Part shown: positions 26,201-37,589 of the stretch, piece by piece | Layout of the letters: each line of letters begins with the position of its first letter | Position numbering within the stretch: the first letter of the stretch is position 1 | The notes under the pieces: generated by a model | What the model was told of the DNA's origin: nothing | The model's input: only the letters and a program-made list of their open reading frames with translations | Database searches by the model: none | Position numbers and translations under genes: made by a program | Origin: Smittia aterrima | Taxonomy: Eukaryota; Arthropoda; Insecta; Diptera; Chironomidae | Direction of reading: 5' to 3' | Length of the DNA: 64,000 nucleotides | Assembly (NCBI GenBank): GCA_033063855.1 | Contig: CP093831.1 | Span: 744,001-808,000 of the forward strand

Positions 26201-29200
26201 TTAGATTGTCATAAATTCTGTATTTTCCTCGATGCCGTTAAGAGCTCGACTGAAGCGATAAATCGAATTTATTGAGTTGTTGCTTTTGAAATGTTTCCCT
26301 TCCCTGCGGTGACATCACGAGAAGGCTTGCGCGTTGTTTAGCGAGAATTGTCGTGATTAATCTTCGATTAGTTCGCGGCAAAGTCCGCGAGAATAGAACG
26401 TCAACAACTCATAACTTTAATGACTCTACAAATGACTTTGCCGATCAATTGAATGCGGAGGGAAAACGGCGAAACTCAAACAGCTGTTGAACATGAAACT
26501 TTATGCAAAGTCGAACAAAAGCATTCAGTCGAATGTCCCACGGAATAGCGCAAATAAAAATTAATCTGTGCAATTCACAATTTTCAATTACTTCGTTTCT
26601 CAAGTGCTTTGACATTTTTTTCCTCTGCTCGCTGCCACTTGAAACTGCAGTTTGGGGTGAACTGTTGTTTTGGAATTCCGTGTTTTGCTTTGACGCACCG
26701 CGAGTTTTCAAGAGAATCGAGCGAACGGTCCGAGAGAAAATGTGAAAAATTTCGGCATTTCATAAAAAAGCAAACGCGAAGCGGGAAAAAAAATCATAAA
26801 CGGTCATGGGAAAGTCGACATTGACAGAGGGCGATTAATCCTTTCTCAGATTGCAAGCAAGCATTTGGTCAAAACGTTGAGAGATGACGAGGGAAATTTG
26901 CCTTAACCGTAGCTCAAGGGATTAAAGGAAGGCCTCGACTAATTTATTAATTCAATAACGCTTGACGCAACGTTTCCTATCGACCAATAATCCCTTTGAA
27001 ACAAAAAAAAAAGAAAAACAGCAGCAATTGGGGTGGAAGGACGCGAGCAAACAAAGGAAAAGATTTTTTTGTGGTTCATTTATTGAACTGAATCGAGAAA
27101 TATCCGAGACAAGATATGATTGTTCTCGGTGGACGGGGTGGAAAGTAGTACGAACTAACTAATAGCGTCGATAAACATCGAACTGTGAGCGAGCCCAAGA
27201 GACACGAACCAGGCGACTCTGTTGATGTTTGAATTTGTGGAAAAGCACGAACAATGAAAATTCCCAATTGTTTCTCATTTATCAAATTACGCCCGATAGT
27301 TTCAGCATCGATAAGAGCTGAGAGAAAGTTTCCTGTCCTTCTTGATGATGTCATACATGGAAAGGACGGAAGGGAAAGGAAGTTTGAGTCAACAAAAAGT
27401 TTCCTTTGAGGCAACGACGTGGAATGGGTGACATAATTCTTGATTACACGGGACGAGGTTTTGTGTCTCTCGCTTCTTCCCTCGAGACTGTCGAGCGAAA
27501 ATTCATCAATGTCCCGGAAGGCTGAAGAGCGATCGGAAAATCAAATTAACCGTGTTTATTATGTGATTGTGTTCCATCCGAGGACATTCGTTCAAAAGGT
27601 CACGTTTTTCAGAGCAAAAAGGAAAGAAAAAGTTTTCCTGTTCTCTTTCCTCGTTGCCTTCGCGTCTCTCGACCGTTCAAAGATTATCTTATTGATTTTT
27701 CCTCCCATAATTCTGAGGGTAATTTGCATAAATCAGTAATAACTTACACAAATCCAATGCTGCTCCGTGAACAGTCAATTAGCAGGCTGAATAGACTAAC
27801 TCGAGTAAATCGAACTTCTTCCACTTTTCTGGTCAACCATTTCCAATAAACTTCGATTCCTTGAAGATTTCTTTCATCTATAAATATGCATGAAGCTTAG
27901 TTCGAAGACTGCAAGGAGGGAGAGACAGTGGCTTTTATTGCCCAAGCGAAGAAATTGTAATTTTTATTATCCACTCGAACGGCAAGCAGACGAAGCATGA
28001 ACTTAATCTGCACCAGAATCCAATAACATCGCACGGGAATCGCACGAGCGCTTTAACGGTCAATTGCGACACATTCCGTATAATTAAAAGCAATTTGTTC
28101 TCGTGCAGTGGAGGCTTGAGGATGTTAGGAGCACTTGAGAGAATTATGGAAGGCCAATAAAAGTGTCAGATTAAAGCGGCTTCGTGCGACAATGTTGGGG
28201 AGCGATGAGAATTTATTACGCCCCGTCGGAATCTCAAAACTCTTTAGCCAAGTTAATTAAAGCGAAAAATGATTTTCTCTTTCTTACTTTTCTCCACAAA
28301 AAATATTTTTCATTTCAAACATTCAACTAATCAAACTCTTCTTTTAATTATAGCAGACTCCGACACTGGAGAAGGCGAATCGACATCTCACGACATCCTC
28401 ACCTGCGGCTCATGCCAAAAGACTTTTGCCCTCGCCGAAATTGTCAAATTCATTCAGCACAAAGTGTTACAATGCAATAAAGAAAACTACGGACAGTGTT
28501 TCACGCAAGGTAAATTAAAGCAGATGATTCTGTCGCTGATCGAGGCATATAATGGTGGCACACTTTCAGGCACTTCGGGTGATAGAGATTCGGACGATGG
28601 ACGTCCTTTAAGTTTAGCTAATTCACGTAGACCGTCAATATCCGCTCCGATTTCGCGTAAATCGAGCCTTTCGCGCGTTCACTCGCCACCATTAACAAGT
28701 CCGTCGAGCCATCTCCTCGAAGATGGTTCTACAAGCACACCAAAAAGACTATCTGAAGGTTCGTACTCAGATGTTTCTTTGGAGAGCTAAAATCTAATCA
28801 AACTTTTCTCTCAACAGACAATGACAAGCGACCTGACAGTGTAGCACTATCTTTAGACTGTAAGGAGAATGACTTAGACAATAAGCATCGCGATAGCGTC
28901 GAAATCAAACAAGAACGTCTCAACGATATCAGCTTATGTCCCGATGATGAGTTCAACACGATGTCCACCGCTCAACCGCCACTCAAAAAGCTTCGAGCTG
29001 AAGTCGTCGATGCAGAATCAAACACAACAAATAGTGGTGAGTTAAAACTTTTATTCTTAAAAAAGAAAATCGATAGAAAGCATGTCCAGCAGATGAAAAA
29101 TTCATCAGATTTAATTGCGCTTTAGTTTGTTGACGAAACAAAAAATTTAAATCTGAATAGGGTTGAATGTCCAGAAGAAAGAAGATGAAGAGAGGGATAA

Positions 29201-32200
29201 TCAGTTTCAATGTCCCATGTCCTTGCTCATTATCTCATCCTTTCAAAGCTTTTGTTTGTCAAGAATGAATGGACACAACAACGTTGGCATTCACTCGCTG
29301 TATCAGTATCAGAGCCTGATAAAATATTCATAAGACTCATTCTCCACGTCAGTGAACAAACGAGTGTTTCGTAGTTGGATGTGAATGACCAAGAACGTTC
29401 CAATTCCTTCCAAGATGCAACTCATGTGTGTTTTTTAAAATTTCCATTTCTGTTTTGAAGAAATAAAAATGATAACGGGCAGAGATGGCACAAAGAGACG
29501 CGAAAAAAACAGAGAACGAAGCTCACACAGTGAGTCTTCGAGCCAATGTAAATATGTAATACAATAAAATGCAAATATGAAAATTTATAAATATGGAGCC
29601 ACCATCTGCTGCCGTTTATTTTTCCACTGCTTCGACGTCTTCTCGCTGCTTTTCATATTCATTTGTATTCAACGAAACGTTCATCATCGGATGGAAGACA
29701 CACACTGTCCTCGAAGGCAAAGCGAACAGAGAGAGAGTGGAGCGACCATGTGCAGATTATGGGGCTATCAGTGTGTAGCATTTATTGTCCCCAGTCGACG
29801 AGATTTTTATACAAAATTCAAAGTTGCAAGACTCTTTTTCCCCGACAAGAGGAAACACATTCGCCATCATCTGGCAACAGCATTCGAGGAGCGAAGAATA
29901 TGAAATATTGTCAATATCTTGCATCGTTTTCTTTATTGCACACGGAACACGACGACTTATTACGTTTCGCAATCTCTTTCCATAAACTCCCTTCGTCGCC
30001 TCCTACAGCCATCACTTTAAACTTGAAACATCCCTGACCATAATTGGCTTTAAAGCCGCCTGTGCTTGGGGTGCTAATCGTCTGACAATATGTGAGTCTC
30101 TCATCGTTTCGGTGGAAAACGTGCTCATGATGTCGATTTAAAATCATTAAACCGCATCACAATTGATACAAATTTGCCAGATTACATTTATTCGATGTGT
30201 TGAACAAGAAAGCGAGAATCTGAGTTGGGCAAGCCCCGTCCACATATGAAGATTAATCAAAAAGCAAACGAGCATGGGCACGGTCGACTTGTCACCTTGT
30301 CACAGCATTTCGCAACTTGTGGAAAAGCGATTTGATCAACCTTGTAATTTCCTCTCGGCCCTTCCCTTTCGCATTATTGGCATTTCTCGATTTTTTTTTT
30401 ATTAAAAATAATATTTTCCGGATTCCCTTTCACTTTTAAGCAACCCTCAGCTTTACTTTCTAAAAAAAAACCGTTTTAATTGCAATTAAATTTTGCTACA
30501 TCGCACAGCTACCACGATGAATGAAGTGAATGACGGACCGGGGCAGATCCATCCTGTGAAATTTATTAATTAAACGAATCGCTCGCACACACAACGGATT
30601 TTTACATCCTTTCACTCTTTCTCATTGTGTAAGCGATTGATGCCAGGCGGGAAGTTCAAAATAATTTACTTCATTTATCACGCATGACCGGATGCATCGG
30701 GGGATAAAAAGAAATAATATGAAAGGCTCTCTCGCGCTCGCTAAGCAGCAAAAAAATCCTTTCTCGCTGCACATGGGATGGGAAAAACAATTGAAAGATT
30801 GACGAGCGAGAGAAAAATGTTTGCGGCTCGTGAAAACCCTCATCGTATGCGACAAGCTCTTCTTTATCTGATTAAAAACTCGAAATGTTCTGCTGTTGTC
30901 GGCCTGAGTGCAGCAACGCAACAAAAAATAGCTGAAGCTTCTTCTTCCTTTGAATTGAATCGAAAGGGTCAAAAACGGATTTTTTTGTGTGTCATAACAA
31001 GAAAGGGATTTCCATTATCTTTTAGCTCGTGTTCATCGTACTTATGTTAATTAGATGCATCGCGACCCTTCTTCCTTTGAAACAGCCCATCAACGTATAC
31101 ACGCAGAGACAAAAGATTTCTTTAATTGAAAGAGGTTATAAATTACCTTCTTCGTCTTTCCTTTCTGCTTCGAGGTTCCAAGAAAAACTGAAAGTGTCAA
31201 GACGTGTGGATAGTCGGAAATTACCGGATGGGACTTTTTGATGCCAACAAGAAGAAAGAAGAAGGAAGGGTTGAAGTAGAGGAAGCGACGATAGTCACGC
31301 GTTGCGCATAATGAAGCGAGTCAAGAAGTGATCAACTTATGTCCATCACTACGAGGGTTGCTTCAATTCGAGGGTGACTAGACCGAATCTAAGATCTTTG
31401 ACCTCCATCAAATGGTCACCGAATAAATCCTTCTTAAGAAAATTTTCTTCAACAAAGCACATTAAACTGTCCCTTCTCTTTCTTTCGTCACCTCATCCTT
31501 TTATTGTTATTAACTCTTTACTGCTTCGACTTGCCCACAAACAATCGAAGAGTCCCTTCTTCTTTAAGAATCTGTTTGTGAGAAAAAGGATAATAAAAAA
31601 GTTATTGTATCCGTGCGATGCTAAGTGTCCATAAAAATATGAATAGAAATCGACCCTTTCCGGGCTCAAACAGGAGCTCTTGTTCTTTTGCTTCGTCGTT
31701 CATCGCTTGAATGAAAGGAAGTAAAGAGGAGAAATCATCGACCTCTTTCACACAGCATTAAATAGCTCTTGAAAGTTGTTTGCACCCACGCTTTATTGTT
31801 ATTGCTATTGCGGATGATTTCGACGGGCACTCGAGGCTAGTTCGAGAGGAAAAAGTTTTTTCCATTTGACGGGACAAACATAAAAACATCATCAACATTG
31901 TTGAATGGCATCGTAGCAAATCTGCATGTAAATAAAACATGAAATCAACAATGCGAGTGGCGGGGTAGGAGAAGAAATCCTTTATCTGGACATATTTTAT
32001 GATGTTTATGAGTGGGATTCGGAATGAGAACGTCAGAGCATAATAATCGCATCATGTATGTGACTTCGCCTTTGCATATCAGCCAACGCAACGTCTCTCT
32101 CCACCCTTCATTCGCTCGACAGGATCAATGTGAACAATTTCTTTTATGGCACAATTATCAGAGATTAATTTCGCTGATCCCGAGAGTTGAGACGGAAAAA

Positions 32201-35200
32201 TCAGAAGCAAACAGAGCAACGGATTAAATATTCGTGAAGAGAATTGCTAACTCGAGAACCTTGAGAAATGTATTTTTCTGATTATTTCATTGTTATCGCA
32301 TCGGAAAATCATAAAAAAATGTAAATTGCACGGTCCGTTTTTAATGGAAATCGTGGGGAGAGAGGAATAGACGTTAAGATTCTTATCAAACGGGCAAATA
32401 AGAAAGCAACGAAAGAAATTGTCGCAAATCATAAAATTCAATGTTGGACTCTCGTTTTGGCTTTTATTCTCGGGGCCATAAAAAGCCATCAAGATCTCTT
32501 TCTGTGTTCGTCCTGCTGCGTTGCTCCTTCCACAAGCTTTAACGACACCGCAATTTTCCCTCGACACATAACTCAAGAAAATATGTTTCAATTGTTGATG
32601 GCAACAAAGCGAGAAAATATTAAATTTCTCGAGTCCGTTTTCTTGACAGCAGCGACTCGAGTCTAGAGAGTTACGATGAAGAAATTCACGTTCATGACTG
32701 CAACGTTTTCATTTTCATGATGCTCCTATTATTGAAATCCCGGGGGTTTGAAAGTCCATTCCGAGGAATAAAATCTTTTGCGTAAGACGAAAGGCTTGAG
32801 CCACAAATAAAACTTTGAATGCGTGCGAGTGACACACGAATGTCAATCAAAGCCAGTTCACATTAAAATTGGATTATTGCGAAAGGCTTAAGACACACCA
32901 GCTGGGCTTCAACGTCAAACATGTCTTCAGTGCTCGCTATTGCGTCAGATGACGAAGACGGCGAAGGGGTTGACGATGACTCCACGATGCTATAAATTAG
33001 AAAATTTGTTTGCATTGAAAGGAATTTTTATGATGGGAAATTCGACTTTCCTCTCCGGGAGCGGAAGCGACTGAAAAACTTTAACGACCACAAAATATAT
33101 TTATTTTATTTTTATGCGCCAACAATGATGCTGAGCCGTGTGTGGCAATGAGGAAAAGAGAGCCAGCGACACATAAAAAACTGTCGAGATAGCAAAAGCG
33201 CAGTCAGATTTAAATTTTTGTGGTGCATGAAAAAGTCTTTTGGCTTTTGGTCGAGACGGGAAATGGAAAATTGCTTCCTTAATATCTCCCTTTCACTCGA
33301 GAGCATCACTCATTCCGCAATTTAGTTTCATTCTCGAGTGAGACGATTCGGATGTTAATTATTGGAAATCTCGTTCACTCGATTTTCCGAGAGATTTAAC
33401 GGAAGGGATACTGAGACGAGATAATTGTTGTAAATTTCCAATCAATTATCCAACGAATCTGCTCTATCGAACGAAGTGAATTATGATGGTCAATTAAAAT
33501 CTCTTTCTCTCTCTATACTATAAATCATCGAGCTCATCGAAAGTTCACGATTGTTTCGCGACACAAGATAATGTGGGTCAGGATTTTTTATTCATTCCCG
33601 TTCCCATAGTTTTTTATTCGTTTCGGGGTGGCAAAAAAATTGATCAGCATCACGTTCAAGTCTTTTGTTGCCCTCATCAGTACTTACAATTACAACAAAC
33701 ATCGGCTTCACCCTTATGACGATGCATTCACATTGAATATTCCACTCACTTCATTTCGAAAGGAGAAGAAGACGTGAAAGAAATCTCCGTTCAAAGAACC
33801 CAAAGCTGTCTCACTCGACGATCCATCACGGCTTGTGCGCGAGCTATCTGCTTATGAATACAATTGGAAATGAATCTCGGGTCTCGCCACAGCGACAAAA
33901 CAAAACAAAAAATGGGTTGAGAAAAGGTTGTGCAAATGTTTATGATATCACTCGCAAAGGGATGGGCAAATGGCATAAGACAATCGTCTGCGAATGCATT
34001 TGAAAGGGACGAAAGGAAGAAGCGAACGCACGTGACATCTGAACCGGCCACGAGCCACGAAAAAGGGTTGAACACACCTGAACTTCAACGATGATTCTCA
34101 AGAAAATATTCGTGATCGCATCCCGCGCACGCTAATGTCTTCATCGTTGCGACTTAAAAAAAAATTTGCAAATCAAATTTGATTGTCGACGGTGAATTCA
34201 TCAGCAATTTGTCACTGTCGGCCGCAAATTTATTCCATCTCGCCATAATTTGATTATAATTTATTGATGAACTTGATTGTCATCGCATAATTGCAAGAAA
34301 CCTTCTCTCTCTGGATTTTTTTTTGTGGGAATGTCCAATCGTTCGTGTTTGACTAAGTCACGTTTCAAGAAAATGGTCGTCGATGGATTTAAAACCTAAT
34401 CGCCAACGCAACATGCAAATTATCAAATACAAAATTTGCATACAATCAACTTGAAGTCCCCAAAATAAAAAGTGAAATTGTCGTGGGCAGCAAACATCAA
34501 ACGTTTCGTCTCCTTCTCTCGATTCATCTTTGATTACATAAACGTTATGACAAATCAAAATAATTTTATTGATTGACGGATCTGTCGGATCAAGCGATGG
34601 CCTACCATCATTCAATCGACGCATTTTACACGCTCTCTTTAAAGTTCTCGGCCGACCGGCAATTTAATCACTCGCAAGCAATCACATTTAATCAAAATTA
34701 ATTAATTTTAAATGCGAGCGCACATAAAAGTTTTGGTGCATCGATACGCACATCAACATGTGAACGGCATCAATTTTAATTTATTAAAAATACGGGATCG
34801 ATCGTGAAAATTATGATGCCGACGATAGAATTTTTCGTTGGCCAAGCGATACTTTGTGTGAAAAAATGTCGCGATAGACACAACAAATGAAATTGAATTT
34901 ATAATTGGCGGATCTTTTTTTTAATTAAAACTGCGGCTGATGTCTGATCGGACAGAGTTTAAACAACAGAACTCTGGAAGTTTTGGTTGTAATTGTGTGT
35001 TTATTTATTCTCCAATGTTTATTGCTGTCATGTAACTGATACTCGACTCGATTTTTTTTCCCTTCGCCGCTCCGCATGTTTCAACGGCGGAAAAGTTTAT
35101 GCTTTGTTTATGCTTCGAAAGAGAGATTTTTTTTATTAAAAAAGCGTCCCTGGGACAATCGACAATGAGAAATATGAAGCATAAACCATCATGCATTGCT

Positions 35201-37589
35201 TTTTATGACCAACGCAGTGCCGACAGATTTTTTTATTCTCCTCCACTGCAACTGCAGAGTTTCAAAAGAATTTTTTATGATTTTGACAAAACAAAAAATT
35301 TATGCTGGATATGTCGTTTTAAAAAAATTTATCAGCTTTCAACGAACAAAAACCTAATCAGAGATTCTCCTTTTTCTATTTGCAGAACCAAACAACTACG
35401 TCTGTTCGACATGCAAAACCAAATATGGCTCAGCTTGGAGATTAGTTCAGCACGTTCAGCACTCACATGGAGTAAAGATCTACGTCGAATCATCGAATCA
35501 ACAACAGAATCAAACCAAATCGTCAACGTCGTCATCATCGTCAAGCAACAATCTCAGCGGCAGCTCCAATTGTTCAACAAGTTCCTCAAACGGTTCCGGC
35601 CAATCGATGCAACAGCAACAAAACAATCTTCCACCTCCTGGATTGCGTCATCATCCATTGTTACCCCCACCAGACTTGCACGCAAATCCCTTTGGATTAT
35701 TGCGAATGCCTCTTCCACCGTCATTGTCTCAAAGTCAATTAGTTCCACATGGCCCGTTGTTCTCGCGACCTCACCATGACTTCCGAATGGAACAATTTGA
35801 ACAATTCCGTCATCATGGTCTTAATCTCGCAGCTGCTGCTGTCGCTGCCGCGAATCAATTGAATCACAATCAAGCTTCGTTTGGTCAAAGTTCAATACCT
35901 GAACGTCCTCCATCATCTAACAAGCTGAACATTCCATCCATTCCGCCAATGGAACCTCACTTGGACTTTTATTCACAAAGATTACGTCAATTAGCTGGAA
36001 CGACAAGTCCTGGATCGAGTGCCGCTGGAACAACTCCAAGTTCTCCAAGCCCACGTAAACAACATTCACCAAACTTTGCAAGTCCATCTCCTTCACAGCT
36101 TCCTCCAACGCCATTGACAAACAATTCAAGACCTCAAAGCTTGACACCGCCAGAAAAGCACAACGAGATGATGTCTGAGAATGGAAATATTACAGTAACA
36201 CCTCGCTCAGCATCGACACCACCAAAGTCATCGCAATGTGCCGACACTTATCATGCTTGCGAATTCTGCGATAAACGCTTCAAGTTCCAAAGCAATCTCA
36301 TCGTACATCGTCGAACCCACACTGGCGAGGATCAATATAAATGCACTAGCTGTGATTTCACTTGTGTTCAGGCATCGAAGCTCCGTCGTCACATGAGACT
36401 TCATCGAACGCCGGAAGATCGTGCAAGCAATTCCGGATCAGTTGAAACAGAGAATGAAGATTCACCTGATGACATGGATGAAGAAGAAGCCGAAGCAGAA
36501 GAAATGAATGACAACTCTGACATGGATGAAGACAATGAAGAAGAAGCTGAAGACTTAAGCTTGTCGAGCGTTCAGAATAACAACAATAATAACAGAAACA
36601 AAGACATGATGGATCCACGTCATGCAAACGCAGCAGCAGCTTCACTTGTTGGTGAGTTGATGGACAAGTTTGGCTTGTCGAACATCGCTCAGTACTCAGA
36701 AGCTTACAAGCAAGCACTTCAATTAACGAGCAAGGATCGTGACAATAACAACACGTCGCTTTCCATTCCTGGACTCGCTGAAAAGCTTTCGAATGGATTC
36801 CCTTCACTTCGTTTGAAAGATGAGCTGATGGCAAAAAATATGATGCAACATCATCAGAATGCGCAAATGCCACAAGTTCCAATGTTTAATCCTTTTGAGA
36901 ATCCTTTCGAGGCGTCAAAACGTTTAAAGATGGACAACAGTGACAGTTGGTGGAATCTCACAAACTTCCATCGCAACGAAGCTTTGCTTGAAAATCTTAA
37001 ATCGAAACTGCCTCCAGGAATGTCTGGACAAAATGTTTTACAAGCTCCACCAAAGAAAGAATCACGTCGCAACGACACTTGCGAGTTCTGCGGAAAAGTC
37101 TTCAAGAACTGCTCGAACTTGACAGTGCATCGACGATCACATACAGGCGAGAAGCCTTACAAATGTGAGCTCTGCTCGTATGCTTGTGCTCAAAGCTCGA
37201 AGCTGACACGTCACATGAAGACTCACGGTCGCTTGGGAAAGGATGTTTATCGTTGTCGGTTTTGTGAAATGCCATTCAGCGTTCCATCAACACTCGAGAA
37301 GCACATGAGAAAGTGCGTTGTTAATCAAGGAAAGAGCGCAGCTCAGCATCAGCATCAACAAGCACAACATAATCTTCTACTTCCACCAAATATGCAACAA
37401 CTTGGACTTCAATTGGGAGGTCCTGGAAGTAATCCAGCAAATCTTTCAGCTGCTGCACTTAATCTCAATTGTAATAGCAACGGAAGCTCAATCAGCAGTC
37501 TCAGCATGGGAGCTCCAAATGGACTTAGTCGAAGTATGGATGAGAATTCAAATCAATCACAGAGCATTAAAGATGAACAGAATGCATGA
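8236..37589 (+). CDS. BCL11: BCL11A/BCL11B-family C2H2 zinc-finger transcription factor (spliced, four coding exons)
   Basis: Join 8236-8272, 28354-28758, 28818-29036, 35386-37589 gives 2865 nt and 954 residues; all introns are phase 1 with GT-AG ends. The product is a nuclear DNA-binding regulator; vertebrate BCL11A/B control neural and blood-cell fate. Seen in order: N-terminal CCHC finger (C30, C33, H48, C53); a Ser/Pro-rich segment; finger EPNNYVCSTC (from 221); Gln and Pro-rich linker with ANPFGLLRM and FYSQRLRQLAG motifs shared with vertebrate BCL11; a finger pair at about 512-560; an acidic stretch at about 577-610; a PFEASKRLKM motif; and a finger triplet at about 786-864 whose first two fingers are nearly identical to human BCL11A fingers 4-5. 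An alternative first exon lies at 23313-23355. The order of fingers and acidic region matches the BCL11 family and Drosophila CG9650, not generic zinc-finger genes. Confidence 0.96.
16322..16335 (+). repeat. (TC)7 microsatellite
   Basis: Seven TC units, equivalent to (GA)n on the - strand. Candidate GAGA-factor site or neutral microsatellite in BCL11 intron 1. Confidence 0.7.
17878..17892 (+). repeat. (GTTT)n microsatellite
   Basis: Nearly four GTTT units in BCL11 intron 1. The unit resembles forkhead-type sites, but slippage is a sufficient explanation. A similar run lies at 62067-62083. Confidence 0.65.
18204..18217. repeat. 14-bp AT palindrome with overlapping homeodomain cores
   Basis: Perfect palindrome CTTAATTAATTAAG holding several overlapping TAATTA/TTAATT homeodomain cores. 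It sits in BCL11 intron 1. Confidence 0.5.
20592..20606 (+). repeat. (TC)n microsatellite
   Basis: About seven TC units in BCL11 intron 1, candidate GAGA-factor site. Confidence 0.65.
23101..23312 (+). promoter_or_regulatory. BCL11: Proposed internal promoter and leader of BCL11 exon 1B
   Basis: The DNA before the alternative first coding exon is leader-like. It contains CTCAGTGC with the A at 23135 as a possible initiator (TCAGTG, one base off the fly TCAKTY consensus). TCGGACG at 23143-23149 fits the fly pause-button consensus KCGRWCG. No TATA box is seen, and a DPE-like GGATC (23156) is not at the exact spacing. A short uORF (10 codons, 23255-23287) precedes the main ATG. A purine-rich block at about 22580-22780 lies just upstream. 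Confidence 0.4.
23255..23287 (+). CDS. uORF in exon 1B leader (10 codons)
   Basis: Encodes MKINLIKFSC then TAA and ends 25 nt before the exon 1B start codon. It mirrors the uORFs in the leader of the other first exon. Confidence 0.3.
   Translation: MKINLIKFSC
23313..23355 (+). CDS. BCL11: BCL11 alternative coding exon 1B
   Basis: Encodes MLSTSEDAGFSSLN plus one base, followed by a strong donor GTAAGTG at 23356. It ends in phase 1, exactly as exon 1A, so it can join 28354 without a frame change to give a 956-residue protein. The junction codon becomes CCA (Pro) or, with the downstream NAGNAG acceptor, CAC (His). No family motif is recognised in these 14 residues; the call rests on ATG plus donor strength, matching phase and leader-like upstream sequence. 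Confidence 0.6.
24509..24522 (+). repeat. (AATA)n microsatellite
   Basis: About 3.5 AATA units in intronic DNA. Confidence 0.6.
25696..25759. promoter_or_regulatory. Cluster of three TTGACCA motifs, one pair inverted over a CCAAT box
   Basis: TTGACCA (25699-25705), one A, then TGGTCAA (25707-25713) form a perfect 15-bp inverted repeat. A third TTGACCA is at 25753-25759. TGACCA is the sequence recognised by fingers 4-6 of BCL11A, and the fingers encoded by this same gene are near identical in that region. GCCTTGACCAAT (25696-25707) equals, as I recall it, the BCL11A/NF-Y segment of the human gamma-globin promoter at -115. Autoregulation is an inference. Confidence 0.4.
28354..28758 (+). CDS. 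BCL11: BCL11 coding exon 2 (N-terminal CCHC finger)
   Basis: Begins after TAGCAG; the first AG gives start 28354 and the second 28357 (one codon shorter). It encodes the CCHC finger (HDILTCGSC, then H48 and C53), matching vertebrate BCL11A DLLTCGQC. In vertebrates this finger mediates oligomerisation. A Ser/Pro/Arg-rich linker follows. The end is placed at the donor GTTCGT (28759), because this keeps the frame into 28818. A better-matching donor GTAAAT at 28510, also phase 1, would remove 83 codons. Reading through the 59-nt intron reaches a stop at 28788-28790. Confidence 0.9.
28818..29036 (+). CDS. BCL11: BCL11 coding exon 3
   Basis: 219 nt between acceptor CTCAACAG and donor GTGAGT, phase 1 at both ends. 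It encodes an acidic, disordered-looking linker beginning DNDKRPDSVALSLDCKEND, with VEIKQERL (a possible SUMO acceptor of IKQE type) and a basic patch PPLKKLRAE. No structured domain is seen. It corresponds in position to the linker between the first two fingers of vertebrate BCL11A (which has ICPKQEH). Confidence 0.88.
29037..35385 (+). other. BCL11 intron between exon 3 and the large finger exon
   Basis: About 6.3 kb without a recognised gene; the open frames at 29.6-30.0 kb overlap in three frames and look random. It holds POU octamers at 29569, 34413 and 34434 and an ATTTGCAAAT palindrome at 34164-34173. It ends in the pyrimidine-rich acceptor before 35386. Confidence 0.65.
34413..34441. 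promoter_or_regulatory. Inverted pair of POU octamers
   Basis: ATGCAAATT (34413-34421) and its exact inverse AATTTGCAT (34433-34441) are separated by 11 bp. Each arm contains the full octamer ATGCAAAT recognised by POU-domain proteins (Nubbin/Pdm, Vvl in flies). It lies 950 bp before the main BCL11 exon. Confidence 0.4.
35386..37589 (+). CDS. BCL11: BCL11 coding exon 4 (six of the seven zinc fingers, stop codon)
   Basis: Starts after the acceptor TTTGCAG and runs open to TGA at 37587-37589. It encodes, in full-protein numbering, finger CSTCKTKYGSAW (C227, C230), a Ser/Gln/Asn-rich linker, fingers at C512/C515 and C540/C543, an Asp/Glu block (about 577-610), a QNNNNNNR run, then the C-terminal triplet at C786/C789, C814/C817 and C844/C847. 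The last finger ends H860-x3-C864 rather than a second His. The linkers TGEKPY between fingers are canonical. The tail is Gln, Asn and Ser-rich and ends SIKDEQNA; human BCL11A XL likewise ends in an acidic IKTE. Confidence 0.97.

Larger units (their letters stand above)
23356..28353 (+). other. BCL11 intron between exon 1B and the CCHC exon
   Basis: About 5 kb with no recognised gene. It contains octamers at 23948 and 27722, an (AATA)n run at 24509-24522 and the notable TGACCA cluster at 25696-25759. The 3' end has a pyrimidine-rich stretch leading to the TAGCAG acceptor at 28351-28356. Confidence 0.65.

Noticed and set aside
29577..30037. Several overlapping + strand open frames in three frames
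   Set aside because: All three frames open at once is typical of chance; no motif and no matching splice phase to BCL11 exons.
36358..36882. 174-codon - strand open frame inside the BCL11 exon
   Set aside because: Antisense shadow of the acidic and finger-coding region; Cys/His-rich only because of the opposite strand.
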